Origin: Naganishia liquefaciens
Lineage: Eukaryota > Basidiomycota > Tremellomycetes > Filobasidiales > Filobasidiaceae
Assembly (NCBI GenBank): GCA_013423385.1
Contig: BLZA01000010.1
Coordinates: forward strand, 310,001 to 374,000
Direction of reading: 5' to 3'
DNA: 64,000 nt
The notes below the pieces were generated by a model. The model made no database searches and was not told the origin of the DNA. It saw nothing but the letters and a program-made list of their open reading frames with translations. Below are positions 33,706-44,436 of this stretch, piece after piece. How positions within the stretch are numbered: position 1 is the stretch's first letter; the number at the start of each line of letters is the position of its first letter. The position numbers were made by a program, and so were the translations under genes.

Positions 33706-34838
33706 CTACTTCTTGTGGATCCACTGCTTGGCCTCCTCGGCCTTCTTGTCCTGCTCCTCCTTGCTCATGTTCGGGTTGTACTGCGACTTTTCAGGAATAT
33801 CGATTCCACGTTGAGCGGCAGGTCGAGCAGCGATACGGTCAACCCATGCCTGTGCGTCGTTAATGTGATCAGCTCGAGCAGCGATGAGCGTTTGCGTCCA
33901 CGTACAGAGAGCAGCGGGAACTCGGTAGAGAAGTCTTCGACGCCGGCCCATGCGTTCATGCGAACCCAAGGGTACACTATGGGCAAGACGGTCAATTCAC
34001 GACGACTATCTGGAACATCTTTGAGAGCACACTTACGGTTGATGTCTACGAAACTGTACTTTCCCTTGCCCTTACCGACAAGGAAATCCCTGCCCTCTCC
34101 CGTGTGCTTGCCATCCGTCGACGCCGGGTTTTCGCGCTTGCCGGAGAGTCGATCCTCGAGAACGCTGTAGAGACGCTTGGTCTCGGTAATGTATCGGTTA
34201 ATACCGTAGGGGATCTTTTCGGGAGCGTAACGGTAAAAGTGGTTGGCTGGATAGGTCTTGGGTCAGAACAGTGTTATAGGGCAAATCAGGATTGCTCACC
34301 TTGGCTAGAATAACGCAGATCAACGAGAGCAGTAGTCAGTACCGCATTGAGCACGAATGCCATACTCATCCTACCCTTGCATAGGACCTAAGAAACCGCT
34401 CAAATCAGCTCGACCGCCCTCACTCTAGCCAGTTGACGACGACTCACCGACACCGCCATGACCAAAGAACACCCAGCTCAACGCCTCGGAATGCTCATAC
34501 GGATCCGTAAAGGAAAACTTGTTCTCCTTGTCGACGTGTTCGGCGAGCCAAAGTGTGATACTGGCGCTCTCGAACAAGTAGTGCGGCGCTCCACCCTCTT
34601 TCTCGGGGAAGACGATCGCCGCAGGGATTCGCCCGTTTGGGTTCACTTGCAAGAACCATTCCTGTTTTTGCTCATTATCTTTGAAAGAGATGCCCTCAAA
34701 GTCGTAGGAAAAGTCGGGATAGGCGTCCTTGAGTTCCTCGAGCAGGATGCTGGCCTTGTGCCCGTTCGGGGTACCGGCCGTCAAGAGCTTGAAGGGAGCA
34801 GCGCCCTTCTGGAGTTTCGGGTTAGATGCGGCGGACAT
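33706..34838 (-). CDS. Glutathione S-transferase, URE2/GTT type
   Basis: Six exons on the minus strand (34838-34448, 34387-34375, 34304-34300, 34246-34037, 33976-33906, 33849-33706) sum to 834 nt, 277 residues. The N-terminal thioredoxin fold shows LLTAGTPNGHKASILLEEL, VNPNGRIPAAIVF (cis-Pro) and ESASITLWLAEH. The family hallmark GPMQGQANHFYRYAPEKIPY is assembled across a 13-nt and a 5-nt exon. The C-terminal helical domain has NRYITETKRLYSVLEDRL, SFVDINLYPWVRMNAWAGVE and LSAWVDRIAARPAAQRGI. It should conjugate glutathione to electrophiles or reduce peroxides in the cytosol. An in-frame ATG at 34898 would add 20 basic residues resembling a mitochondrial presequence. A TATA element at about 34921-34937 is too close to that ATG to favour it. 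Confidence 0.88.
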
Positions 34839-34920
34839 GCTGATGGAGCGGACTAGTGTATGGGCAAGGCGGAGAGATGAGCGAGGCACAAGGGGCATTA
34901 CGACGAGGACGAGGGTACAG

Positions 34921-34937
34921 TATGTATATATATAAAA
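34921..34937 (-). promoter_or_regulatory. TATA element of the glutathione transferase gene
   Basis: A TTTTATATATATACATA run on the minus strand lies 83-99 bp upstream of the ATG at 34838 and only 23-39 bp upstream of the alternative ATG at 34898. The spacing suits transcription toward the downstream start. Confidence 0.5.
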
Positions 34938-35196
34938 CGGTTGCAACATGGACCCGACGCTGCGATCCCGCTGACCAATTAATTCACCATTTCGCGCGGA
35001 ATGACGAATGCATCGCATCGCGCATTTGATTCCGATCTCCTCAATCTGGACCCTGATCCCCGGTCATATCCGCTTTACAGGACGCGACTAATTACCCTCC
35101 ACCCCAATACCTCCTCCTCGCGTCCTGCCACTGACATATGTCCTACGCGCGGGTGTCAGCATCGATGGTGGGAGATTGTGAGTGCACAAACAGAAC

Positions 35197-37198
35197 TCAC
35201 AGCTTGCTAGGTTGCCACGATCGAACGGGCGGGAACATTGCGCTCGTCGGGAACGTCCATTGTCCATCAATTGCCGGAGGGCTCGACGCTGCAAACGCGC
35301 GGTCAGGTCACCGCAGATAATTACCACGCTTGATGTACATACATCTTGTCGACGTTTCACCCGTACCGCCATTCATCGCGGGCATGGCCGGAGACATCGG
35401 GGGCGGAGTCGGCGCCGCCGCAAACGACATGGGTCTCGTCGCCGCCGCTGACGAAGCGAGCGAAGGCGGCGAAAAGGTCGTATCCCTTGATGCGGGACGG
35501 AACGAGCTCGTGCCCGACATCGATGTCGGACGCGCGGGAGGCGCCGGCGCAATGGGAGGGGCGATTGCGGGTGCAGGGGGAAGAGGCGGTGCCAAGGCTC
35601 TCTGCAAGGGGTGGGGGAGGGGGCAAGACGATGAGCCGGGAAGTCAGAGATTGTCAGGCACATAACCTACATGAGTTCTTCCGGCCGGAAGCGGAGGAGG
35701 TACCTCGTCTTCGTCATCTTGTTCCGGTTCAGGGACCGGGAGGGACCTCGGCGGCGGACCAGAACGCACAGAGGCGTTCGACGATGCGCGCTACAAGACA
35801 GAATGGCATCAGTGAAAAGCGGGACGTATACCGAGCCCTTGCCATCTTACAGCTCGTCCAGCCGCCATCAACGCAGCAGCAGCAGGACTCCTACCCATCG
35901 GCAACGGCGGCGCCGGAGGAGGTGCAGACTCCTCCTCGTCCTCGCTTGAATCCGCGGGCGGCGGCACAGCTCTCGGCGGCGGCAACTTTCTGCTCGGCGG
36001 AGCCGTGACGTGCGATGCCATCGTTGGCAAAGCCGGGGGAGGCGGCGGCGGCGGCGGCATCGGAGGTGGTGGAGCAGAAGCATGAGATGGTGTATCGTCG
36101 TAATCTTCCGTACGCGCGACGGGAGGTGGTTTCCTCCGCGGTGGAGCGGGAGCTGTGTGGCCGTGAGATGGTACCGGGGGCGGAGGCGGAGGGGGGATGG
36201 CGCGTGTTGAACCGGGTCGAGAGGGAAGCGCTGGCGGCGGGGCGGGACGTTTTGGCGTGGGGACGGGGTTGCGCTGTGAGGTCGATGTTAAACTGTAGTA
36301 TTCTACATACAGACGAAAGCGACTCACCATGTTGGGACCAGTTGGTCGAGGAGGAGGAGCGGGAGGCATTGAACGCCCACCAGTGGGAGGAGGTCTGCAT
36401 TCCAAAAAAAAACGTTAGAAGAACTCGACATCCCGACAGGAATGACTCTGACTCACGGCGGAGGCGGCGGAACACTCGGCCGGCTGGGCGCTGCTCTTCC
36501 TGGCGGAGGAGGAGGTGGAGGAGGAGGAGGAGCGCCCGTCGGAGGGGCTCGTCCGGAAGGCGGAGGGGGTGGCGGCGGCGGTGGTGGTGGACCGCCTGAA
36601 GGCGGTGCTCTGGCAGGGGGTTTGGGCGCGGGCGGTACCGAGCTTCGGTTTGACATGGCTGGAATCGAAGGAGGTTTGGCCATGTTGGGAATTGAGGCTG
36701 TACGCCCGTCGGAAAAACAGTCAGCTTCTGTCGGTGATAGTCGTTGCCCGAAAGCACGAAGAGACATACATCCTGCACGATCCGCTGCCTTTCTCAACTG
36801 CGGCATCCCGTTGGCAAATAGATTTCCCAACTGAGGCGCCGACGCCATCATATTCCTCGCATCCTGCATACTAACCCCTCCGCCCGATCCGCCCGAGCCA
36901 CCCGACTTGTTGGCCTGATCTGTGCTTCCCATGCCGATAGCCTTGTGCAAGTCGTTCCCGGCGTTTCGTACGGCAGCCATCGCAGCAATTCCTTGCTGGA
37001 GTTGTGCCATACCTCCTCCTCCGCCTCCCGACGACGAGGATTTGCCGTCAACCATGGGCTTTGATCTGTCATTGGTGACCGTGTGCTTGAGTTTCTTTCC
37101 GGCTGTGTAAAAGCGACATGATAACGATGAGCGAGTGCTTTTGAAATGCGATGCTCAGGCTGCGTACCCTGGATTTGGGCCAGCAACGGATTGGACAT
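35197..37198 (-). CDS. VRP1: Verprolin/WIP-type actin regulator
   Basis: The start is typical of WIP: MSNPLLAQIQ, then across the first intron AGKKLKHTVTNDRSKP, a WH2 motif that binds G-actin. Glycine-rich and polyproline stretches follow (runs of up to eleven Pro, profilin- and SH3-binding type), split by several introns, for example a junction that reads ADRAGSSIPNMAKPP. The frame first appears to end at 35308, but a GTATGT donor and TTTGCAG acceptor lead to a last exon ending at 35197 with IDGQWTFPTSAMFPPVRSW, which matches the WASP-binding C-terminal motif of verprolin. Acts at cortical actin patches with WASP/Las17 and type I myosin in endocytosis and polarity. Exon borders inside the Pro-rich part are approximate. 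Confidence 0.85.
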
Positions 37199-37627
37199 GA
37201 TGCTACGGTGTGGATTCGACCGAGTCTGCCACGCTCTGTGAGTATTCCCCACCTGCATCTGGCCATGTTGGCTGACCTGTCGCTGTCAGTGTCTTCGTCA
37301 TTCCATTCCGCGTGCGACGCGGCCGGCCGCCGGAGGTCATGGTGCGCCCAAAGTAACCTGACTTGAGAATACCCTGTTTCCCGAATCAGCCGAGTAATAT
37401 CAAGCTTCTTTCTTCTTCATCATTTCCTCAGCCGTTGGTCCAGACTTGCTCAGAGGCAGCATCCGACTTATCACGAACAACCGAGTGTATGTTTGCACAA
37501 TTAAAAAGAGCCAGTATACAACCACGAGAAGCTACACTCTCGAGCCATGATGCCAACGCCTTTATCCTTGGTCGCAAAAACACCCAATGTCCGATCTCGG
37601 CTTGTCACGAAGAAGCGACAAATACGC
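37199..37627. other. VRP1 promoter and P0 3' flank
   Basis: No gene. Upstream of the VRP1 ATG and downstream of the P0 stop; both genes are on the minus strand. A C/T-rich TTCTTTCTTCTTCATC run lies near 37407. Confidence 0.35.
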
Positions 37628-38861
37628 TTAGTCGAAGAGACCGAAGCCCATGTCGTCATCGGACTCCTCCTTCTCCTCAACCTTCTCCTCGGCCTTGGAG
37701 GCTTCCGGTGCAGCCTCAGCGGCAGCGACAGGGGCGGCAGCAGCGAAGGCCTCGGGGTTGGCAATTCGCTCCTTGATCTACGAGAGGAACATGAAGATGA
37801 TCAGTCAATGGTCGCAACTCGGCAAGGTCATGGCAGAATGGGTTTGGTGATCAGAGGAATAGGTTTCTCCGCCTGCGTTAACGAGAACCAACTCGCCAAC
37901 GTCGGAATTTTCAGTGTGATTTTTCTATTGATCATCTTGTCGGGGGAATGGGGGTGTGCAGGAGGGAGAGGGGGGCGGGGAGACGAGGCATCAAGGAAAC
38001 TCACCTGCTTGGACTCCTCGAACTCGTAGTCGGTGGCGATGGAAACGGCCAACAAGTTCTTGAACGAGTTGATGAGCGAGTGACCAACGGAGGCGATGGT
38101 AGGGAAACCAGTGGCCAAAGAGATGGCGGCGATGGTGTTAACACCCGACATGAAGCCCTTGATCAAGACCTCCTCTTCAATGTCCAAGATGGACGGGCTG
38201 AAGACGTTGCCGTCGGAGAAGATCTGAACGACCTCCATACCGTAGTGGAAAGGAGAGATGTTCAACATGTTCAACAAGGTGGCCTCGGAAGTTCCGACCT
38301 TGGTACCGGCGGTGACGACCTGAACGTCGTTGACGATTTCGATGGTACCTCGGGCAATCTTGGTAGGAATGGACAAGGCCTGGAAGAAAGAGGTCTTTCC
38401 GGGTTCCATACCAGTGTTACCGGCGGGGACGTAGACATCGACGGGAGCGACGGCTCCGGGTCGGGCGGGGGCGGCGACCTTGTTGGAGACGATGACCTCT
38501 CGGATCTCCTTCAAATCAGCCGAGGTGAAGACGAAACCGATGTTGCCTCGGAGGTAGGGCATGAGCTTCTCAAAGTGAGGGAACTCGGCCAAGAGACCTC
38601 GGAGGGCTCGTCGGACCATGGTGTTCTTTCCCATCAAGACAACACCCTTTCCTCGCAAAGCGGATCGGATCTGGTGCAACTGGGTGGACGAGACATTGTC
38701 GACGTTGACAAGGAAGATCGAAGCTGAGAGCGCGGACGTCGGGGTTTAGTACGAGAGAGCCAAGAGAGCCAATGGATGGAGCATTTCTACTCACGGTAAG
38801 TTTCGATCAAGTGTCGGAGCTTCTCAAAGTAAGCTTCCTTGGCGGCTCGAGTGGCACCCAT
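37628..38861 (-). CDS. RPP0: 60S acidic ribosomal protein P0
   Basis: Three exons (38861-38795, 38723-38005, 37777-37628) give 311 residues, the normal length. Key parts: [56 protein letters not shown] (rRNA-binding L10 domain), the domain II insert, then an Ala-rich hinge and the conserved acidic tail [13 protein letters not shown]0 is the base of the ribosomal stalk, holding P1/P2 and recruiting elongation factors. The second intron (37778-38004) is 227 nt, about four times longer than its neighbours, as often seen in ribosomal protein genes. A pyrimidine tract (CCGTTTTTTTCTTTCACC) lies about 20-38 nt upstream of the ATG, usual for highly expressed fungal genes. Confidence 0.97.
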
Positions 38862-39793
38862 TTTGTCGGATTAACGGTTTTGGTGAAAGAAAAAAACGGT
38901 CGGTGCTGCGGTCTCCCAATTGCTCGTGCGAGGTGACGAGTTTCAGAAGGATCTTTAAAGACTGCAGATAAGCTTGTGCTTGGGGAGAGACACGCAGGAG
39001 CAAGGTCGGCGAGCGTGGTCAACGTTTTGACGACACCAACGACGAGGAGCGGTCGAGCCCGCGGTATTCCCGCTCGGCGGCCGGGATTACCTCAGCCATC
39101 GCGCTTGCCTGGCCCCTGGCGGAAAGCGCAGCAATAATGTATCAGAAACCTCGCAAAACGTTCAAAGTCACAGGGCTCGACTCTTTTGCTGTCTTTTTCT
39201 TGTTCCGACAGCTATCTCCAGTGTATTTGGTCAATACCTATGGTATTCCTCCGGCGATAGCCAAGCGTGTCTGATGGGCGACATCGCCATTCATAGTGTG
39301 TGAAAGACATTTATGACAGCAATGCATGACGCTACTAACAGGCTCGCGCGACCCAAAGACAAACGAATTCCAGTCTGGGCGTGCAGCAGCGAGTCTTCGG
39401 AAACCTACTTCGGCTTCATAGTGCGTGCGACGCCCATCATCGATCCAGGCCAGTCATTTTCGTCGTTGCGCGTTATACACTTGTCCCCGCTCTTAAAATC
39501 TCCTGTGAAGGGCGATTTGACAAGCGTGTGGTGCGGGCGGGAATGACTCGAAGAATGTCTGGTGTGATGCCAGTTTCAAGGTCCTCCGACTTATTCGCAG
39601 AGCTAGGCATGATGATTTCGGATCCGGCCGACACTTGGAATGATCGGCGTTCATGAGCGACTGGGAACAACTTGATCGAGGTCTCCCTCGACGCGGTCTT
39701 CACCCTTGATAAGACACCTTCACAGCTCGTCCGATCTACAAGCACGTCCCACAAGCCGTCAGCTCGTCTCCTAGCCTTTCCCGAACACACGAC
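38862..39793. other. Divergent promoter between RPP0 and MED22
   Basis: No gene seen. The left end holds the P0 leader with its pyrimidine tract and a CCAAT box (plus strand, about 38917). The rest shows only short chance frames and must hold the MED22 promoter. Confidence 0.4.
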
Positions 39794-40277
39794 ATGGCCG
39801 CGCCAGCAGCCGCGTTTGACGACTCGCTTGACCAGTTCCTCGAGAAGCATCCAGGGCAGACAGAAGAAGAGTACCTCGACGCATGGGAAGAACGATGGAA
39901 CAAGCGGATCGATAAGGAGGTTGTCACGCTGGGGGAAGGCTTTGGCAAGATGATGGATGCTCTCGAGGTATTATGCACAACTATAGCTGGAGCTCTTGGT
40001 CTGATGCGGTTGTTTCCAGAGAGGTCTCGAGCCGAAAGCTCACGTCACCGAAACAGCACACCTTCAAGCGGATCTCCTGTCCTCGACGATCCTCGAAAGT
40101 GCAACGTCTCTCCTTTCGCTTACGCATCAACTCAAGCTCATGGTGCTTCTCTCGGACACTAAAACTATCGAGGTCAATCAAGCAAAGGAGCGACAAGAGC
40201 TAGAGGCGCAGGTGGAAGCGTTGAAACGGGGTGTGAGAACGGCAGTGAAAGAGGCGGCGGACAATGAGCAGTCGTAG
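39794..40277 (+). CDS. MED22: Mediator complex subunit 22 (SURF5/SRB6 family)
   Basis: Two exons (39794-39967 and 40020-40277) joined in phase across a 52-nt intron give 143 residues. The pattern EERWNKRIDKEVVTLGEGFG followed by SATSLLSLTHQLKLMVLLSD and a coiled-coil tail (EVNQAKERQELEAQVEALKR) fits the Med22/Surf5 domain of the Mediator head, including the helix that pairs with Med11. It links activators to RNA polymerase II. Length is close to that of animal and fungal homologues. The gene runs tail to tail with the Ser-rich protein gene, about 240 bp away, and shares its upstream region with RPP0. Confidence 0.78.
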
Positions 40278-40515
40278 CATACAGTCCTTGGACAAGCAAG
40301 ATATCATCAAAGTTGTATACTTCCCGTCAAACTAGACGGATCCTGATTTCTCATATCAAAGCTAAAAGCCTGGCGCGCAAATCTGTGTACCTCGAAACGG
40401 CCGAGCACATGCTGACAACGCTAAGCGTCATCATTGTATCATATGGGCGATAATGTCTTGCGGATGCCTAGAGAGTCGAGCATTGCCGATACAACTCCGT
40501 CGTCCTGCACAATGC

Positions 40516-43500
40516 CTACTTTTTCCCCCTGCGTGACCCGGCTGAAGGTGCGGCCGCCACAGCGGAGACAACAACATCGGGCGCAGGTGGATCTTCCCCG
40601 TCATACCATATTTGATGGACGAGGACTCGACTTCGCCTTACTTTGGGAATGGGTTCCGATGCATTTGACAAGTTACCGAGATGATCCAACTGTATCTACA
40701 GGCTGTATGTCAGCACCAGCAGCAAGAAATGTCTGAGCCCACGATCTACGCACCAATCCGTTGTTCTTTAGACAACTCTTTATTCCGGACAGATCTTGTC
40801 CTGAGAGACGATGTTGCGGTGCGCTCGGCTCGGGTCGATCGATCACGATCAGGCTCTTCTCCCATCGAACGAACTTGTCATTGCAAATACTGCTTGTAGC
40901 CTTTGATGCTGTGACTCGGCCTTTTTTACGAGTTGGACCAGCCGTAGGCGACGGATCATTACCGTTGGCACCGGACTGGCGGCCTCGCTTCAGCGGTCGC
41001 GCCGGAGTCTGATATTCTTCATCCTCGCCCGCACCCCGGACATGCTTCAATGGAGGTGGAAGATCGGCGAGTGAAGGAGGCCGTCCCGTGTGATCTTGAT
41101 CCGAGGAATGATCTCCACTGTCACGGTCTGAGCCCCGACGTCTTGCCCGTGCGCCTCGGCCGAGCTTCTTCTCTTCCGCCTCCTTTTCGGCAATCGTTTT
41201 ACATCCAGGACTGGGTGGACGTGGTCCCTCTTTCTTCAGGGGTCGTTTGTCGATGGTATTGAACTGGACTTCATTCCTCGAAGTATTGAGAACCGTAATC
41301 ATTTCGAGCTCCTTGGCCGTCATTGCCGCAACTTGTGCCCGCTTGGGTTCCGACGCGGGGCGTGCCTTTGGCCGTGAACTTCGTGCAGCCGGCACGGCGG
41401 CAATCGGCCGGACAGCACGGGTCGCCCTTGAAACGGGTGTTCGCCGAGCCGTCAAAAGAGTCGCGGCTGTTGCACTCTTGTCGAGTAGCTTGGATGCATC
41501 ATCCCGGGCTTTGAGATCTCTTGATGCTGCTGTTTCCTCCTTTGAGACATCTGGCTTGGCTTTCGTGACATCTAGACGGATGGTTTCTATCGCCTTGTCG
41601 GTAGAGGAGGTTTCAACGGGTGACTCGAGACAAGATAGTTGATTCTGACCCCTCGGATTGTTCCAAATGCCGGATGCTTCCTTCTCTTGTACTGTGCCCA
41701 CGTTGAGCAACCGATTCGTCTGACAGCTCGAACTCTGCAAAGTTGGAATCGCACAGAGGAAGTCAGCTACATGGCAAGAGACGGCGAGAGTGGACGCACT
41801 CTTACAGGACTTGATCGCGGCGGTGAACTTTTGGACTCCTTTTCCCGCTGAATCGTCGCCGATGAGCCTTCTTGCGCCGAAACAGAACGATTCAGAGTCT
41901 TCCCTGGCGTCACAGGCCGGACGGCGCCCTGCATCGAGGCCGTCAGGTTTCCAGAGACGATTCTACTTTGTATCGGCTTGGCCGGATTGGATGCAGAGAT
42001 CACGCGAGTCGCCGCTGGGCTTCTAAAACCTTCTGAGCTTGTGAGTCTTCCCTTGAGGGGGGTTGCGTACTTCTGAAGTTCGTTTGGATGGCCGGCTTCA
42101 GGTCGCGTAGCCTTGTAATTCAAGGTCATCATCGATGAAATCTTTGCCGGAACGTCTGGAGTCTTCGTCGGTAACAAAGAAGGCTTTATCGTTGGCAAGC
42201 CGGATATTGTCGGTTTCCGGAAGACAGGTTGAGATGGCGGAAGTACTGGCTTTGGTATTCTGGATTGTGCAATCTTCACGGACGAGGCGTGCAACTGATT
42301 TTCGCTTTGGGATAAACCATCCGCTTTGCTGGTCGTGTTCGTTATGGGTTCGTTCACAGTCGACCTCGTTACACCTTCTGGCTTATCAGCCTCGGACACG
42401 CTGCCGGAGTTGACGGGAAGGCTTTGCGGTACTTTGGTGGAAGGTCCGGAAGGTATACGCTGTTTGTCCGCACTCGTAAGAATGTGTGGCCCATCTCTCT
42501 CTGCCGAGACTTGCTTCGGCTGTCCGATACTAGATGCTCCATAAAACGACGCTCTCATTCCACTCATCGATAGAGATATTGCGCTCAGCTTGTCGTTGAT
42601 CGCTGCCTGTCGCTCGATCATAAATTGTTCCTGACGAAGAGCACGCGCGAGGCGATGGCGGGAGGTCGCTGGCCCGGAGGGCGTTTCAGTGGCGCTGACT
42701 GCCATAGGTCTTTGATGTGGCCGGCTCGGTGTAGTAACATTGTGGTATTCTGGAGCAAAGACCAGCTCGTGCCGTGTGGGCGAGGGTGAGTTCGAAGGTG
42801 ACTTGGTCGGACTTGTCTCGTCGAATTTCAGGGGGGAAGTCGTAAGCGCGAGGAGAAGGCTATGTCGAGGCGCTCGTGAAGTCGGTAACGGGGAATCCGG
42901 ATCAAAGGATGAGTAAGACGTTTCTGAAATATCGCTCTGGGAAGCCTTGGTGTCTTTCGGCGATGACAAGGCGGTTGTCATGTTTTCAGCAGGCGCAGAC
43001 TGCAAAGCGGCTGCGATTGCATTAGACGATGTTTCGGCGTCTGTTCGTCCCGGTTCCGGCTCTTCTTCATTCTTATCCTCTTCCTCTTCAAGTTTCCCGG
43101 TGACCTGTAAATCTTGGCGCTGGACAGGCTGAATCTCTGTTGCCCCATCTTCCACCGTTGTATCCTCCCGAGATATTGTCGGGACGCAAATGCGGATTGA
43201 GGCCCTTGTAGAGTCGTTCCTCGGCGTAACCCTTCCGCTGCGATCGCCTTTCCGATCCCTCAGGCTCCTCCGTTCAGCGGCAACCAATACAGGTATCTCG
43301 CGCAGAATATCAGTCAGATGATGACGTTTTGGTGCGGACCCTGCAGTATCAGCATTTGACGCGGCGACGTCTGCAGGAGGGATCGCTGTGGCGTTCTCTT
43401 TATCGGAATCACCTGTCGAATGCTCTGTAAACGAGAGTGAGCGATTATCCAGAAGTAAGCTGCCATATCTGCTCACCGTCGGAACAAGAGGGCGTCGTCG

Positions 43501-44436
43501 GCAGAGACATTGATGGTGCAACGCGGGTATCCACCTTACTGCTCTGTCCGCCTTTGATGTCCCGCCGTCTCTCGAGATCACTGTCCAGGCACACAAAGAT
43601 ACCGCTAGACAGATCTTCAGCAAGGAAGGCACTGTCATGTGAGGATGACTCTGCCATGTTTCGCACTGAAGCTCCAGGACTCCAGGTGGTAGAACGTGTC
43701 GAAAATTCCGGCTTGTAAATCTCGCCCCCTTCGAGCTCCTCATCGCTATGGGCGATGACTATGTTCTTTATGGGCGGTGTACCCGCAGCGCAGGCGACCG
43801 GCGTTGTCAAAGTGCGAAGAAAATCCTCCGGCGAGCCAGAGATCGAGGACGCTTTCATAGTGTTCCGCAAGGGTGTCCTTGTGTTAGACAGATTGGCTTT
43901 CATGTTTTCAGGTGAACACGATGTCTAGCCCGCACACGGATAAACTCACTGCTTTCAATGAGCCCACCTTCCCAACGCCTGCTTTGTCCTCCAATCGCAT
44001 TTCTTCTCGATGAGAAACCTAGTGTCTTCCGGCGGTTGAATTCCAGAGAATCTTTCTTCTTCAGAGTATTGGCCGCCCCGCCTGTTTGCGACGCCCGGGG
44101 AGGAGTTCGGATCTGCAAATTTGCTGCTTGTCTACTGAGTCTGGCGAGAAGCTTCTTCTCCTTGTCTGTTTGTGCGCCAAAAAAGACTTGCTCGAGGGAA
44201 GAACAGGACGATGTTGATGAAGCCGCTGACACCGCACTGACGGTCGATGCCGTCGATTGATCGGAAAGAACAGAAGAAACAGAAGATGATCTCCGAGTCC
44301 TACTCGAGCCGGCGTCCTCATCTGAATCATCGGAGAGCTGATGTTCCCGAGGGATATGCGAAGTGGTGGAAAACAACGCATCGCCGTCCGGTTGATCGTA
44401 GAAGGAAAGCTCCTCTACCGTGGGCGCGCCGTCCAT
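40516..44436 (-). CDS. Large Ser/Pro-rich, probably nuclear protein, unknown function
   Basis: About 1,200 residues, mostly disordered and rich in Ser, Pro, Thr and Lys/Arg. Exon 1 starts at 44436 (MDGAPTVEELSFYDQPDGDA) and joins in phase to the next exon through a GTGAGT donor (IES/TNLSNTRTP). Middle parts carry many SP/TP sites (SPLKFDETSPTKSPSNSPSP), KENATAIPP, and HHLTDILREIPVLVAAERRS. The C-terminal part has basic clusters (RPLKRGRQS, TRKKGRV) that look like nuclear signals, a folded-looking KFVRWEKSLIVIDRP segment, and KSCLKNNGLVRRSW. A last exon is reached by a 46-nt intron (GTAACT...GCGAAG) and ends RRGKK at 40516. The FVRW segment could be a PP1-docking or chromatin element. The CDK-site density suggests a cell-cycle role; this is inference. 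Confidence 0.6.

Noticed and set aside
35330-36620. Long plus-strand frames rich in Gly, Arg and Ala
   Set aside because: They are antisense shadows of the proline-rich verprolin exons; proline codons read backward as glycine and arginine.
37948-38727. Long plus-strand frame opposite the P0 gene
   Set aside because: It is the antisense of a highly conserved ribosomal protein exon with strong codon bias, a known source of false frames.
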